A stretch of 64,000 nt of DNA from Brevibacillus brevis (lineage in GTDB: Bacteria > Bacillota > Bacilli > Brevibacillales > Brevibacillaceae), in contig NZ_CP041767.1 in assembly GCF_022026395.1 (NCBI RefSeq), forward strand, positions 483,501 through 547,500. Direction: 5' to 3'. The notes under the pieces are model-generated. The model was not told the DNA's origin. It did not search any database and saw only the letters and a list, made by a program, of their open reading frames with translations. Below are positions 24,826 through 32,931 of this stretch, piece after piece. The first letter of the stretch is position 1; every line of letters starts with the position of its first letter. The translations under genes were made by a program, and so were the position numbers.

Positions 24826-26871
24826 TCATGAATTTTTCAAAGAAGGGGTTGTTTCTCCCGCTCGGAAAAATTTGATAGTTTGCTCCAGATCCTCCACGAT
24901 TTCTGTCAGGCGCAGGGAGTCATCGAGAAATTGTTCCGATAAGGATAGGCTTTCTTGATTGGCAGCTACGGCCTGCTGTGTGCCTGAAACTACTTGCTGT
25001 GCAGAGGCGGACAGATTGTCTACCCGCTGCGAAATGGCTTGGCTCTGTATCGAGATTGTTCCTGTGAGCATTCTGATCGATTCAAATTGAGCAGTCAACG
25101 CTTCACTGAGCTGGATCGTATTGTGGAAGATAGAAGCGGCCTGGTGCAAGGTTTGAATGCCATTTACAGTAGCATGATCGGTCGTTTGCAAGCAGGCAGC
25201 TACGTGCTCCATTCGTTCTTCCCCTGATTCAATTACCTTTTGAATACGGGCCGATGCCTCTTCCGTCTGGTCGGACAGCAAGCGAATTTCGTCTGCTACG
25301 ACGCTGAAGCCGATCCCAGCTTGTCCAGCCCTGGAAGCTTCGATTCGAGCATTAAAGGACAAAAGCTTGGTTCGCTTGGAGATGGCAGAAATCAGACCGA
25401 GCATTTCGTTGATGTCACTCATGCTTTCTCTCATGGAGGACATGGCATGCATAGAAGCCTTCATATCCTCCGAGATATTGTGCATATTTTCTTTTAGCAA
25501 ATCAATGGAGGTTGCTGCTCTGGCATTTTGCTGACGTGATTCCCGGCTCTGTACAATTGCTTTTTCCATGGAGTCAGTGATCCGAGACATTTCTTGCGTG
25601 ATGTCGGCCATCGTGGCGTGAATATCATCGATCTGCTCCTGCTGGTTGTCCATTTCTTGGGCCAGCCGCTCTGTTACGGATACGACTTCTGACTGCATGG
25701 CGTGAGAATGGCGGGAGCCTTTTCCGACATGATCGGCTACTTGTTTGACGTCTGAGATGACGTACTGGATTTTACCGATGATCGTCCGGATTTGTTCACT
25801 CATTCGATTGAAGCTGTCAGCCAGCTGGCGAATTTCATCATTACTTTGAACGTGCATGGTTTGCAGCAGATCCCCCTCGCTAAAGGCGGACATTTTTTGT
25901 TGTGCTTCCTTAATCGGCTTGATGATTCGGCGAACATACACATACAACATGAGTGCGAGTGCAGCAAGTCCGACGAGTGAGACGGCCAAAATAGTTAACT
26001 GAAGGCGGCGAACCTCTTGCTTTACCTCGGATACCGACTGTGCGACGATCACTCCCCATTTTAGGGAGGGGTCAAATTGATAGGCGGCAAATGAGTCCAC
26101 CTCATTGATCCTGCTCGGCTCGTACCCAGATTGACCAGCGATGACGTTTTGTACGATGGCCAGCTCGGAGAGAAGAGGGCGCTGCAACGCGTAGGATTGA
26201 TCAGGATGAGCGACCAGCTTGCCTTGTTGATCAACGATCATGGCATACCCGGTTTCGCCCAGTTTAATCTGCCCGATTGATTCGCTCAGCTTCGGAACAG
26301 AGACGAATGCCACGACGACGCCTACTGGCTCCTCATCTTCATTGCGCAAAGGGAGTGAGACGGCAATTTTGGGAAACTCCGTCTTGGAAAACTGGAAGAC
26401 ATCTGAGACAAAAACCCCCTGCTGCGGTTGGTTCAATGCCCCCTCATACCAGTCCATTTTTCGCGGATCGTAGGAACTGTCGAGGGGTGATCCCGGAAAG
26501 GTCAAATACTTTCCGTCCGTGGTGACGATTTGTAATTCGGAAATCGTAGGATTGCTGGTAGACAAATCTGTAAAAATGCCAAAGATCTGACTGTTCGTGA
26601 TCTTGCTGTTTTTATAAGTGGAAGCAAATGATTGCAAGGCGGTCACGATGTCATACACCCTGCTATGTACCTTCTGTAGAGCTGCACCTGATGCTTCGTG
26701 TAATTGCTGCTTTGTTTTTTCATTGAGTGTGGCTTCGGATTGATAGCTGATGAAGAAAGCGGCAATTGCCATCATGCAGACAACCATGCCCATGATGCCT
26801 GCGAACAGCCTGGTGAAAATTGAACGATAATGAAACGACGAGTGACCCCATAGTTTTTTTATGTCTAGCAT
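24826..26871 (-). CDS. Methyl-accepting chemotaxis protein
   Basis: A 681-residue chemoreceptor. Membrane helix near 20-45, a large extracellular dCache-type sensor (about 45-280, with DPRKMDWYEGAL and VVAFVSVPKL), a second helix near 290-312, HAMP (about 313-365), and a signalling coiled coil with its tip at KLLSFNARIEASRAGQAGIGFSVVADE. The start is ATG 26871 with AGGGGAG eight bases upstream on the minus strand. It sits between two pst transcription units, so sensing of a phosphate-related signal is possible but not shown. Confidence 0.92.
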   Translation of the reverse strand: MLDIKKLWGHSSFHYRSIFTRLFAGIMGMVVCMMAIAAFFISYQSEATLNEKTKQQLHEASGAALQKVHSRVYDIVTALQSFASTYKNSKITNSQIFGIFTDLSTSNPTISELQIVTTDGKYLTFPGSPLDSSYDPRKMDWYEGALNQPQQGVFVSDVFQFSKTEFPKIAVSLPLRNEDEEPVGVVVAFVSVPKLSESIGQIKLGETGYAMIVDQQGKLVAHPDQSYALQRPLLSELAIVQNVIAGQSGYEPSRINEVDSFAAYQFDPSLKWGVIVAQSVSEVKQEVRRLQLTILAVSLVGLAALALMLYVYVRRIIKPIKEAQQKMSAFSEGDLLQTMHVQSNDEIRQLADSFNRMSEQIRTIIGKIQYVISDVKQVADHVGKGSRHSHAMQSEVVSVTERLAQEMDNQQEQIDDIHATMADITQEMSRITDSMEKAIVQSRESRQQNARAATSIDLLKENMHNISEDMKASMHAMSSMRESMSDINEMLGLISAISKRTKLLSFNARIEASRAGQAGIGFSVVADEIRLLSDQTEEASARIQKVIESGEERMEHVAACLQTTDHATVNGIQTLHQAASIFHNTIQLSEALTAQFESIRMLTGTISIQSQAISQRVDNLSASAQQVVSGTQQAVAANQESLSLSEQFLDDSLRLTEIVEDLEQTIKFFRAGETTPSLKNS

Positions 26872-27002
26872 TAATTGTTCTCCCCTTATCAAAACGTTCA
26901 GCTTTATTGTAGGGGGTACCTAGAGGAGCGTATATGCTTTGCCAGCAAGATTTACCATAAATTAATGTAAGATGACCTATGTAAAAAGTCCTAAAACGAA
27001 AT

Positions 27003-27057
27003 CTTTAACGAAACTTAATAAACTTCACACGGAAACCTAACATTGGTGCGCTATAGT
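27003..27057 (+). promoter_or_regulatory. Putative Pho-type promoter of the second pstB
   Basis: Upstream of the second pstB lie TTTAACG, TTAATA, TTCACA (27024-27029) and AACATT (27039-27044), then seven bases and TATAGT (27052-27057). The last part is laid out exactly as before pstS. Common control by PhoP is inferred. Confidence 0.5.
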
Positions 27058-27101
27058 GGGGAAGTAAAAAGACGTAACAACCACGAAGGAGCGAAGACCG
27101 T

Positions 27102-27854
27102 ATGAGCGTTATTTCGGTGAGAGAGTTGAATCTCTTCTACGGTAATAAGCAAGCCCTCTATCATATAAATCTGGATGTAGAGTCTGATTCCATTACAGCC
27201 TTAATTGGTCCGTCTGGCTGTGGTAAATCTACATTTTTACGGACGTTGAACCGAATGAACGACTCTGTACCGAACACCAAAATTACGGGAACGGTAAAAG
27301 TCTTCGACGAGGATATTTATAGCTCCCGTGTAGAAGTTGAGCGACTTCGCAAAAATATCGGCATGGTGTTTCAGCATCCGAATCCATTTCCGAAAAGCAT
27401 CTATGACAACATCACGTACGGGCCGAGACTACACGGCATGAATGATCGTAACAAGCTGGACGAGTTGGTAGAGACAAGCCTCAAGGCAGCAGCCCTTTGG
27501 GATGAAGTGAAGGATGTACTGAAAAAGCCAGCAACAGGGCTTTCCGGTGGACAGCAGCAACGCCTCTGTATCGCACGGGCACTCGCTGTTCAGCCACAGA
27601 TCATTTTGATGGATGAGCCAACCTCTGCATTAGACCCGATTTCGACAGCCAAAATCGAAGAACTGTTGGAAGAGCTGAAGAACCGTTATACGATTGTAAT
27701 CGTGACACACAACATGCAGCAGGCAGCACGTATTTCCGATAAGACTGCGTTTTTCTTGAATGGAGAGCTAGTCGAGTTTGACAGCACCCCGACGATCTTC
27801 CAAAATCCTCGTGACAAAAGAACAGAGGATTACATTACCGGACGTTTCGGATAA
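27102..27854 (+). CDS. pstB: Phosphate ABC transporter ATP-binding protein PstB, copy 2
   Basis: A 250-residue ATPase with Walker [10 protein letters not shown], signature [14 protein letters not shown], Walker [14 protein letters not shown] and a C-terminus EDYITGRFG nearly equal to that of copy 1. It is a full-length paralogue 2.8 kb downstream of copy 1 with its own promoter and terminator, and no pstSCA genes of its own. ATG 27102 follows AAGGAGCG. Bacillus subtilis also carries two pstB genes, in tandem, so the unusual part is the insertion of two reverse-strand genes between them. Confidence 0.95.
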   Translation: MSVISVRELNLFYGNKQALYHINLDVESDSITALIGPSGCGKSTFLRTLNRMNDSVPNTKITGTVKVFDEDIYSSRVEVERLRKNIGMVFQHPNPFPKSIYDNITYGPRLHGMNDRNKLDELVETSLKAAALWDEVKDVLKKPATGLSGGQQQRLCIARALAVQPQIILMDEPTSALDPISTAKIEELLEELKNRYTIVIVTHNMQQAARISDKTAFFLNGELVEFDSTPTIFQNPRDKRTEDYITGRFG

Positions 27855-27867
27855 TTCAATAGGCATG

Positions 27868-27910
27868 ATGGTAAAAGAGCGGACTTTTCGAGGTCCGCTC
27901 TTTTTGATTT
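27868..27910 (+). terminator. Terminator of pstB copy 2, left copy of a duplicated segment
   Basis: AAAAGAGCGGAC (27873-27884) pairs with GTCCGCTCTTTT (27893-27904). About 40 bases here recur with only four or so changes at 30424-30465, on the other side of the HxlR/SnoaL/MdaB/SDR cassette. Confidence 0.92.
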
Positions 27911-27918
27911 CCAAACGT

Positions 27919-28257
27919 TTATAAATGCAACCCAAACCTCTTTAACTCAATGAAAATACCTTCCAATCGTTTCCCTTTCTCCGTTAACGTATATTCCACA
28001 CGCGGAGGGACTTCCGGAAACACCTTCCTTTCCAATATGCCGTGCTCTTCCAATTCCTTAAGTCTAAGCGACAGTGTTTTTGGACTAATCCCATCCATGG
28101 ATTTCAGCAGGTCGCTGAAACGCAGCGTTCCTTCGATAAGCAGATCCCGAATGATTAAAAAGGTCCATTTGGTCCCGATTACGTCAAGCGTTTTGGCAAT
28201 GGGGCAAGGTTGGCCTGGGGTTCCTTTGTTCAGTTCGATTGGTTCAAGAACGTTCAT
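27919..28257 (-). CDS. HxlR-family transcriptional regulator
   Basis: A 112-residue winged-helix protein with the HxlR pattern CPIAKTLDVIGTKWTFLIIR (about residues 18-37) and PPRVEYTLTEKGKRL near the wing. The single Cys (about residue 18) sits where redox or electrophile-sensing relatives have one. The start is ATG 28257 with GGAGG eight bases upstream on the minus strand. It is divergent from the SnoaL-MdaB-SDR genes and is their likely regulator, since HxlR proteins often sit beside quinone reductases. Confidence 0.9.
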   Translation of the reverse strand: MNVLEPIELNKGTPGQPCPIAKTLDVIGTKWTFLIIRDLLIEGTLRFSDLLKSMDGISPKTLSLRLKELEEHGILERKVFPEVPPRVEYTLTEKGKRLEGIFIELKRFGLHL

Positions 28258-28428
28258 CGGAATATCCTCCAAAAAAATAGTAGGGTTTTTTGGCTATTAT
28301 AGCGCAATAGTATCTTTTCGGAAACTATATGAATTTAATATCACTACTTCCATAAATGAAGTTACTGTCGTTACAATAGCAATGTGAACCGATACTTCCA
28401 CTCTAAATAAGGAGTTGATTGGAACAAT

Positions 28429-29052
28429 ATGATTCCACGCACAAAAAGAATGAGTTCGATAGCTGGTATTGCTGTCATCTTCGGGACGATGCTGTTCACA
28501 ACAGCATGCGCTACTGATTCGAAAACGTCTGCTTATGATAATCAAACGGCTGTGTTGTCCGCCAAGACAGACGTACAACTATTGAAGGATCTTCCACAAC
28601 CCGTTTCGATGACGATTGATTCCTCGTTGGATTCAACGAAAGCTACTGAAATGGTACAGGCCGCTCAACGTTTCTACGGATTCTGGAACACGGGGAATGA
28701 GGAACTTATTTCACAAACCGTTTCTCCAAGTTTCATTGATAACACGTTGCCGAAAGGAAGGCCTCAAGGTCCGGATGGCTTGTTATTTGCTTCTCGCAAC
28801 TTCCGTAAAGCAGTTCCCGACTTGCAATGCAAAATTGAGGATTTACTGGTAGTGGGGGACAAGGTGACAGCTCGTCTTTCTTTTACGGGTACGAGCAAAG
28901 GCGAGTTTATGGGAAAACCTCTGACCGGGAAGCCCATTCAATTTATGGCAATCGATGTTTTGCGCATCAAGGATGGGAAGCTTGTTGAAGACTGGCACCT
29001 GGAAGACAATTTAACCTTTATGCAACAAATTGGTGTCGTAGCGGAAAATTGA
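28429..29052 (+). CDS. SnoaL-like (NTF2-fold) lipoprotein
   Basis: A 207-residue protein: signal with lipobox TTAC (Cys27), then a SnoaL/ester-cyclase-type domain (about 70-200) with FYGFWNTGNEELI, PDGLLFASRNFRKAVPDL and DGKLVEDWHLEDNLTFMQQ. Soluble relatives are annotated as ester cyclases or as uncharacterised NTF2-like proteins; an exported, lipid-anchored form is less common. First gene of a three-gene unit divergent from hxlR. Function is open. Confidence 0.82.
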   Translation: MIPRTKRMSSIAGIAVIFGTMLFTTACATDSKTSAYDNQTAVLSAKTDVQLLKDLPQPVSMTIDSSLDSTKATEMVQAAQRFYGFWNTGNEELISQTVSPSFIDNTLPKGRPQGPDGLLFASRNFRKAVPDLQCKIEDLLVVGDKVTARLSFTGTSKGEFMGKPLTGKPIQFMAIDVLRIKDGKLVEDWHLEDNLTFMQQIGVVAEN

Positions 29053-29080
29053 ACGAACTAACGTAAAGGAGATGTTAAAA

Positions 29081-29632
29081 ATGAAAAAAATCCTTATCAT
29101 CAATGGTCACCAAAAATATGGCTCATCGGAGGGGAAACTGAACCAAACCTTGATGGATCATATGGTGAGTCTGCTCGAAAAAGAGAACGATGTACGAACT
29201 ACCATTATTCAAAACGGATACAAAGTCGAAGAAGAGCACCAGAAATTTCTCTGGGCAGATATGGTCATTTATCAAACACCCATCTACTGGTTCAGTGTCC
29301 CTGGGTTAATGAAAACATATATGGATGAAGTATATGCGTACGGTTTGTTTTTCAAGGGGGCTAATCAATACGGTAGAGGTGGTTTATTAACCGACAAAAA
29401 ATATATGTTCTCGACGACTTGGAATGCCCCAGAAAAAGCATTTAACGATCCGACCCAATTTTTTAAAGGGGAAAGCCTGGAGGATGCAATCAGTCATTTG
29501 CACCGCGTACAGGAATTTTTAGGCATGCAACCTGTAAAGAGCTTTGCTTGCTATGATGTCATCAAAAATCCGCAGATCGACCGATTTGTATCCGAACTCG
29601 AGGCGCATCTCAAACAGGTATTGAGCTTCTAA
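29081..29632 (+). CDS. Flavodoxin-fold NAD(P)H oxidoreductase (MdaB/NQO family)
   Basis: A 183-residue protein of the flavodoxin_2 fold: KILIINGHQKYGSSEGKLN at the N-terminus binds FMN or FAD phosphate, and YQTPIYWFSVPGLMKTYMDE and TTWNAPEKAFND match MdaB-type quinone reductases. It likely reduces quinones by two electrons with NADPH. ATG 29081 follows AAGGAG with spacing nine; ATG 29072 is too close to the ribosome site. Second gene of the HxlR-flanked redox cassette. Confidence 0.9.
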   Translation: MKKILIINGHQKYGSSEGKLNQTLMDHMVSLLEKENDVRTTIIQNGYKVEEEHQKFLWADMVIYQTPIYWFSVPGLMKTYMDEVYAYGLFFKGANQYGRGGLLTDKKYMFSTTWNAPEKAFNDPTQFFKGESLEDAISHLHRVQEFLGMQPVKSFACYDVIKNPQIDRFVSELEAHLKQVLSF

Positions 29633-29666
29633 TGAAAATCTCACAGTAAAGGGGAAAGATCCTATC

Positions 29667-30380
29667 ATGTTGCACAATCAAAAGATAGTCATCATCGGCG
29701 GAAGCTCCGGAATTGGTTTGGAGACAGCCAAACAGGCAGTAGCGCTAGGAGCAGAAGTGATCATTGCCAGCCGCTCCGAAGATAAATTGCAGAAGGCAAA
29801 AGAGAGTCTTGGCTCCAAAGCCTCGGCGTATACGTTAGATACCACCGATGAGGAGCAGGTTCAGGCCTTTTTTGAAAAAGTAGGTACGTTTGATCATCTG
29901 GTCGTCAGCGCAGCGGAAACATCAGGTGGTTCATTCCTTCAAACGGATACAGCCCAAGCGCGGAAGCTGTTCGACAACAAATTTTGGGGTCAATACTTCG
30001 CGGCGAAGTACGGAGCGCCGAAGATTTCAACAAACGGTTCCATCACCTTATTCTCCGGGGTTGTCGCCTACAAAGCGATGATTGGTTCTTCTGCCCTTGG
30101 CGCAGTCAATGCGGCGGTTTCGAATCTGGGGCAAACCCTCGCCTTGGAACTGGCACCAATCCGAGTGAATATCGTTTCACCTGGCATTATTGATACGCCA
30201 TCACGGAGTAAAATGCCTGAAGATGTGCGCGAAAATTTCTATGCAACATTGGCAGACAAACTCCCTGTGAAGAGAGTTGGACAAGCGAAAGACGTCGCAC
30301 AAAGCGTACTATACCTGCTCCAAAATAGTTTTGTTACCGGAACTGTACTTCATGTAGAAGGTGGCCACATTTTACTTTAA
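29667..30380 (+). CDS. Short-chain dehydrogenase/reductase family protein, atypical active site
   Basis: A 237-residue Rossmann protein with the cofactor motif GGSSGIGLETA (about 9-19), an NAxx-like VVSAAE at about 80, and the C-terminal VNIVSPGIIDTP. The usual Tyr-x-x-x-Lys pair is absent: where typical members read AYSASKAAV, this one reads ALGAVNAAV (about residues 147-155). It may use another mechanism or be a binding protein; SDRs lacking this pair are known. Third gene of the cassette, followed by the duplicated terminator. Confidence 0.86.
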   Translation: MLHNQKIVIIGGSSGIGLETAKQAVALGAEVIIASRSEDKLQKAKESLGSKASAYTLDTTDEEQVQAFFEKVGTFDHLVVSAAETSGGSFLQTDTAQARKLFDNKFWGQYFAAKYGAPKISTNGSITLFSGVVAYKAMIGSSALGAVNAAVSNLGQTLALELAPIRVNIVSPGIIDTPSRSKMPEDVRENFYATLADKLPVKRVGQAKDVAQSVLYLLQNSFVTGTVLHVEGGHILL

Positions 30381-30423
30381 AGGATTCCATTACTTGACGT
30401 TTCAGATCATTTCAATTTGTAGT

Positions 30424-30465
30424 ATGGTAGGAGAGCGGACTTTTTGAGGTCCGTTCTTTTTTGCT
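30424..30465 (+). terminator. Terminator after the SDR gene, right copy of the duplicated segment
   Basis: GAGCGGAC (30433-30440) pairs with GTCCGTTC (30449-30456), followed by six T. The segment repeats 27868-27910 almost base for base, including the sequence before the stem (ATGGTA) and the loop (TTTTTGAG versus TTTTCGAG). Confidence 0.9.
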
Positions 30466-30486
30466 TTTGGAAAGGAGATACATGCG

Positions 30487-31779
30487 ATGGTTTGGATTTC
30501 ATTCTTCCTTTTTCTAATTACGTTGACATTGGTTATCTGGCAACCGCGGGGGTTGTCGATTGGTTATCCGGCTGTCGGTGGAGCACTGTTGGCCTTGGCG
30601 ATTGGGGTAGTCACGATCGGTGATGTTGCAGAGGTAACCTCCATTGTTTGGAATGCGACACTCGCGCTAATTGGGATTATCATCATCTCGCTCGTATTGG
30701 ACGAAGTCGGTTTTTTTGAATGGGCTGCGCTCCATATGGCCCGTTTTGCCAAAGGGAATGGGCGGTTGATGTTCGTTTATGTGATCCTGCTTGGTTCACT
30801 CGTATCCGCTTTGTTTACGAATGATGGGGCAGCCCTAATCCTGACGCCGATTGTGTTGGCACAGGTGAGGGCACTAAAGCTGGATGGGAAAACAGTTTTG
30901 GCATTTGTCATGGCCAGCGGGTTCATTGCAGATACGAGCTCTTTGCCCTTTGTGATTAGCAATCTGGTGAATATTGTTTCTGCTGACTATTTTGATATTG
31001 GCTTTGCTGCGTATGCGGCCAAAATGATCATTCCGACTTTGTTTTCGATTGGTGGAAGCCTGCTGGTTTTGTACCTATATTTTCGCAAAAGCATCCCAGC
31101 GCAGATTGACCTTTCCCATCTGAAAAATCCGGAGGAAGCGATTCGCGACCACAGAATGTTTCGCCTGGCGTGGCCGATTCTTGCGGTCTTGTTGATTGGT
31201 TTTTTTATTAGCGAGTCCATCCATACGCCCGTTTCTATCATCATTGCAGGGGCAGCCATCATTTTTTGTCTGGCTGCAAGAAAAAGTGAAGCGATCGCCA
31301 TGCGGCGGATTATGAAAGAAGCACCGTGGGTAGTCGTTGTTTTTTCGATTGGCATGTATGTCGTGGTGTGGGGGCTGCACAACGCGAAATTGACTGACTT
31401 GGTCAAAGACGCCTTGGATTGGTTCATGGCGCATGGTTTATTGGCAACGACATTGGGAACAGGCTTTCTGGCTGCTGCTATTTCCTCTGTCATGAACAAC
31501 CTACCGACAGTCATCTTTAACGCGTTGGCAATTGCAGGGACACAAGCAGATGGAGTGTTGCGGGAAGCAATGATCTACGCGAATGTGATCGGAAGCGATT
31601 TGGGGCCGAAAATGACGCCGATCGGATCGCTTGCGACCTTGCTCTGGTTGCACGTCTTGAGACGCAAAGACGTGACGATTACGTGGGGGCAGTATTTTCG
31701 GACGGGGGTTATTTTGACCGTACCGACATTGTTGTTCACCTTGCTCGGTTTGTATTTGACATTGGTTTATTTTTCATAG
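30487..31779 (+). CDS. ArsB-type anion/ion transporter
   Basis: A 430-residue protein with about eleven membrane helices of the ArsB/NhaD superfamily. Typical motifs are ALFTNDGAALILTPI (about 107-121), SVMNNLPTVIF (about 336-346) and GSDLGPKMTPIGSLATLLW (about 370-388). ArsB exports arsenite and antimonite. No arsC, arsA or arsR is adjacent; an ArsR-type gene lies 2.9 kb downstream beyond three other genes. ATG 30487 follows AAAGGAGA. Substrate is inferred only from the family. Confidence 0.88.
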   Translation: MVWISFFLFLITLTLVIWQPRGLSIGYPAVGGALLALAIGVVTIGDVAEVTSIVWNATLALIGIIIISLVLDEVGFFEWAALHMARFAKGNGRLMFVYVILLGSLVSALFTNDGAALILTPIVLAQVRALKLDGKTVLAFVMASGFIADTSSLPFVISNLVNIVSADYFDIGFAAYAAKMIIPTLFSIGGSLLVLYLYFRKSIPAQIDLSHLKNPEEAIRDHRMFRLAWPILAVLLIGFFISESIHTPVSIIIAGAAIIFCLAARKSEAIAMRRIMKEAPWVVVVFSIGMYVVVWGLHNAKLTDLVKDALDWFMAHGLLATTLGTGFLAAAISSVMNNLPTVIFNALAIAGTQADGVLREAMIYANVIGSDLGPKMTPIGSLATLLWLHVLRRKDVTITWGQYFRTGVILTVPTLLFTLLGLYLTLVYFS

Positions 31780-31785
31780 GGAATG

Positions 31786-31817
31786 AAAAGCCTGCTGGCT
31801 AGTAGCAGGCTTTTTTC
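31786..31817 (+). terminator. Terminator of the ArsB-type gene
   Basis: AAAAGCCTGCT (31786-31796) pairs with AGCAGGCTTTT (31804-31814), followed by TT. Confidence 0.93.
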
Positions 31818-31911
31818 TATTCATCATGCTACTTGTAGTGAAATAGGCAGAATAGGACCTGACAAGGACGGAAAAAATAGGCGCAATGTACGTAAAAAGG
31901 AGGATGTTTCC

Positions 31912-32301
31912 ATGTGGCATGGCTGGCCGATCGAACGCGTACTGATACTTTTTGCTGGGTTGGCGTTCGCCCTGATTGCGGTTCAGGTCACACTTTTTCA
32001 CTCTAGACAAAACTTCCGCCATTGGGCAATGTGGATTCCCGTGCTTGAGCTCCCTGTATTTGCGGTTACTGCTATTGTTTTATCGTTTGTGAATGCGGGG
32101 TGGCTGCGTTGGGTGTTTGCCTTGATGATGGTAGTCGGCATGGTTGGTGGTTTGTACGGGGCCTATTTGCATACGGTCGGGGTTGGGCAGCGTGTGGGAG
32201 GTTATTCACAAGGTCAAAATTTTCTCGTCGGTCCTCCTGTGATTCTTCCTTTACTGATCACGGCCATGTCTGCATTGGGGCTTCTTGCGCTGTTTTGGTA
32301 A
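31912..32301 (+). CDS. Small membrane protein of the GMC dehydrogenase operon
   Basis: A 129-residue protein with about four membrane helices and no heme-binding CxxCH. The loop LYGAYLHTVGVGQRVGGYSQ holds one His and two Arg. ATG 31912 follows AAGGAGGA. It leads an operon with a gluconate 2-dehydrogenase subunit 3 homologue and a GMC flavoprotein. By position it takes the place of the cytochrome c subunit found in related bacterial dehydrogenase complexes, so it may anchor the complex or pass electrons to quinone. No family name known to me. Confidence 0.7.
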   Translation: MWHGWPIERVLILFAGLAFALIAVQVTLFHSRQNFRHWAMWIPVLELPVFAVTAIVLSFVNAGWLRWVFALMMVVGMVGGLYGAYLHTVGVGQRVGGYSQGQNFLVGPPVILPLLITAMSALGLLALFW

Positions 32302-32328
32302 AAATCGTTTTCAAAGGGGTGAGAGGAC

Positions 32329-32931
32329 ATGGAAAAGCCTAAACGTTACCCATCCTATGATGTTTGGGACCAGCATACAGAGTGGGATGCTCACACCAGG
32401 AAAGTGGTAGGCGCCAGACGAATGCCCGCGATTGCCAATCAATTTTTTACGAAGCCTGAATCCTTGCTCTTGCAGACAGTCGTAGGCGTATTGGTCAATG
32501 ATCACCGTTTGGAAGTGCTGACCTATGTGGTGGAGCATCTGGATAATACGACGGCTAGTAATATCGGCGAATCACAGCGAAAGGTCGGAATTCCCCCCAA
32601 AAAAGAGTTCTATCGCTCGGGCTTGAAAGGGATTGATGCGGAGAGTCATGCCGCTTATGGAACTGATTTTGTTGCGTTGAAGCTAGACCAGCAAGAAGCC
32701 GTTCTTCAGCGCGTTGCGAATGGGGGCATTCAAAACCTGGAGGCGTGGAAAGACTTTGCTCCAGCAGATTTTTTCAAGCGGTTGCTGCATGACACAGTCA
32801 GTGCTTACTATTCACATCCGTTAGTTTGGTCGGATATCGGCTATGGCGGACCCGCTTATCCGCGTGGCTATGTACGGGTGGAAAAAGGATTGACGGACCC
32901 ATGGGAGGCGAAAACAAATGACGAGTCATGA
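32329..32931 (+). CDS. Gluconate 2-dehydrogenase subunit 3 family protein
   Basis: A 200-residue protein of the small-subunit family that accompanies membrane-bound GMC sugar dehydrogenases (motifs LLLQTVVGVLVNDHR, LDQQEAVLQRV and HDTVSAYYSHPLVWSDIGYGGP). Family members with export usually carry a twin-arginine signal; none is seen here, so the complex probably faces the cytoplasm or is exported by its partner. The gene overlaps the GMC gene by 14 bases. Confidence 0.86.
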   Translation: MEKPKRYPSYDVWDQHTEWDAHTRKVVGARRMPAIANQFFTKPESLLLQTVVGVLVNDHRLEVLTYVVEHLDNTTASNIGESQRKVGIPPKKEFYRSGLKGIDAESHAAYGTDFVALKLDQQEAVLQRVANGGIQNLEAWKDFAPADFFKRLLHDTVSAYYSHPLVWSDIGYGGPAYPRGYVRVEKGLTDPWEAKTNDES

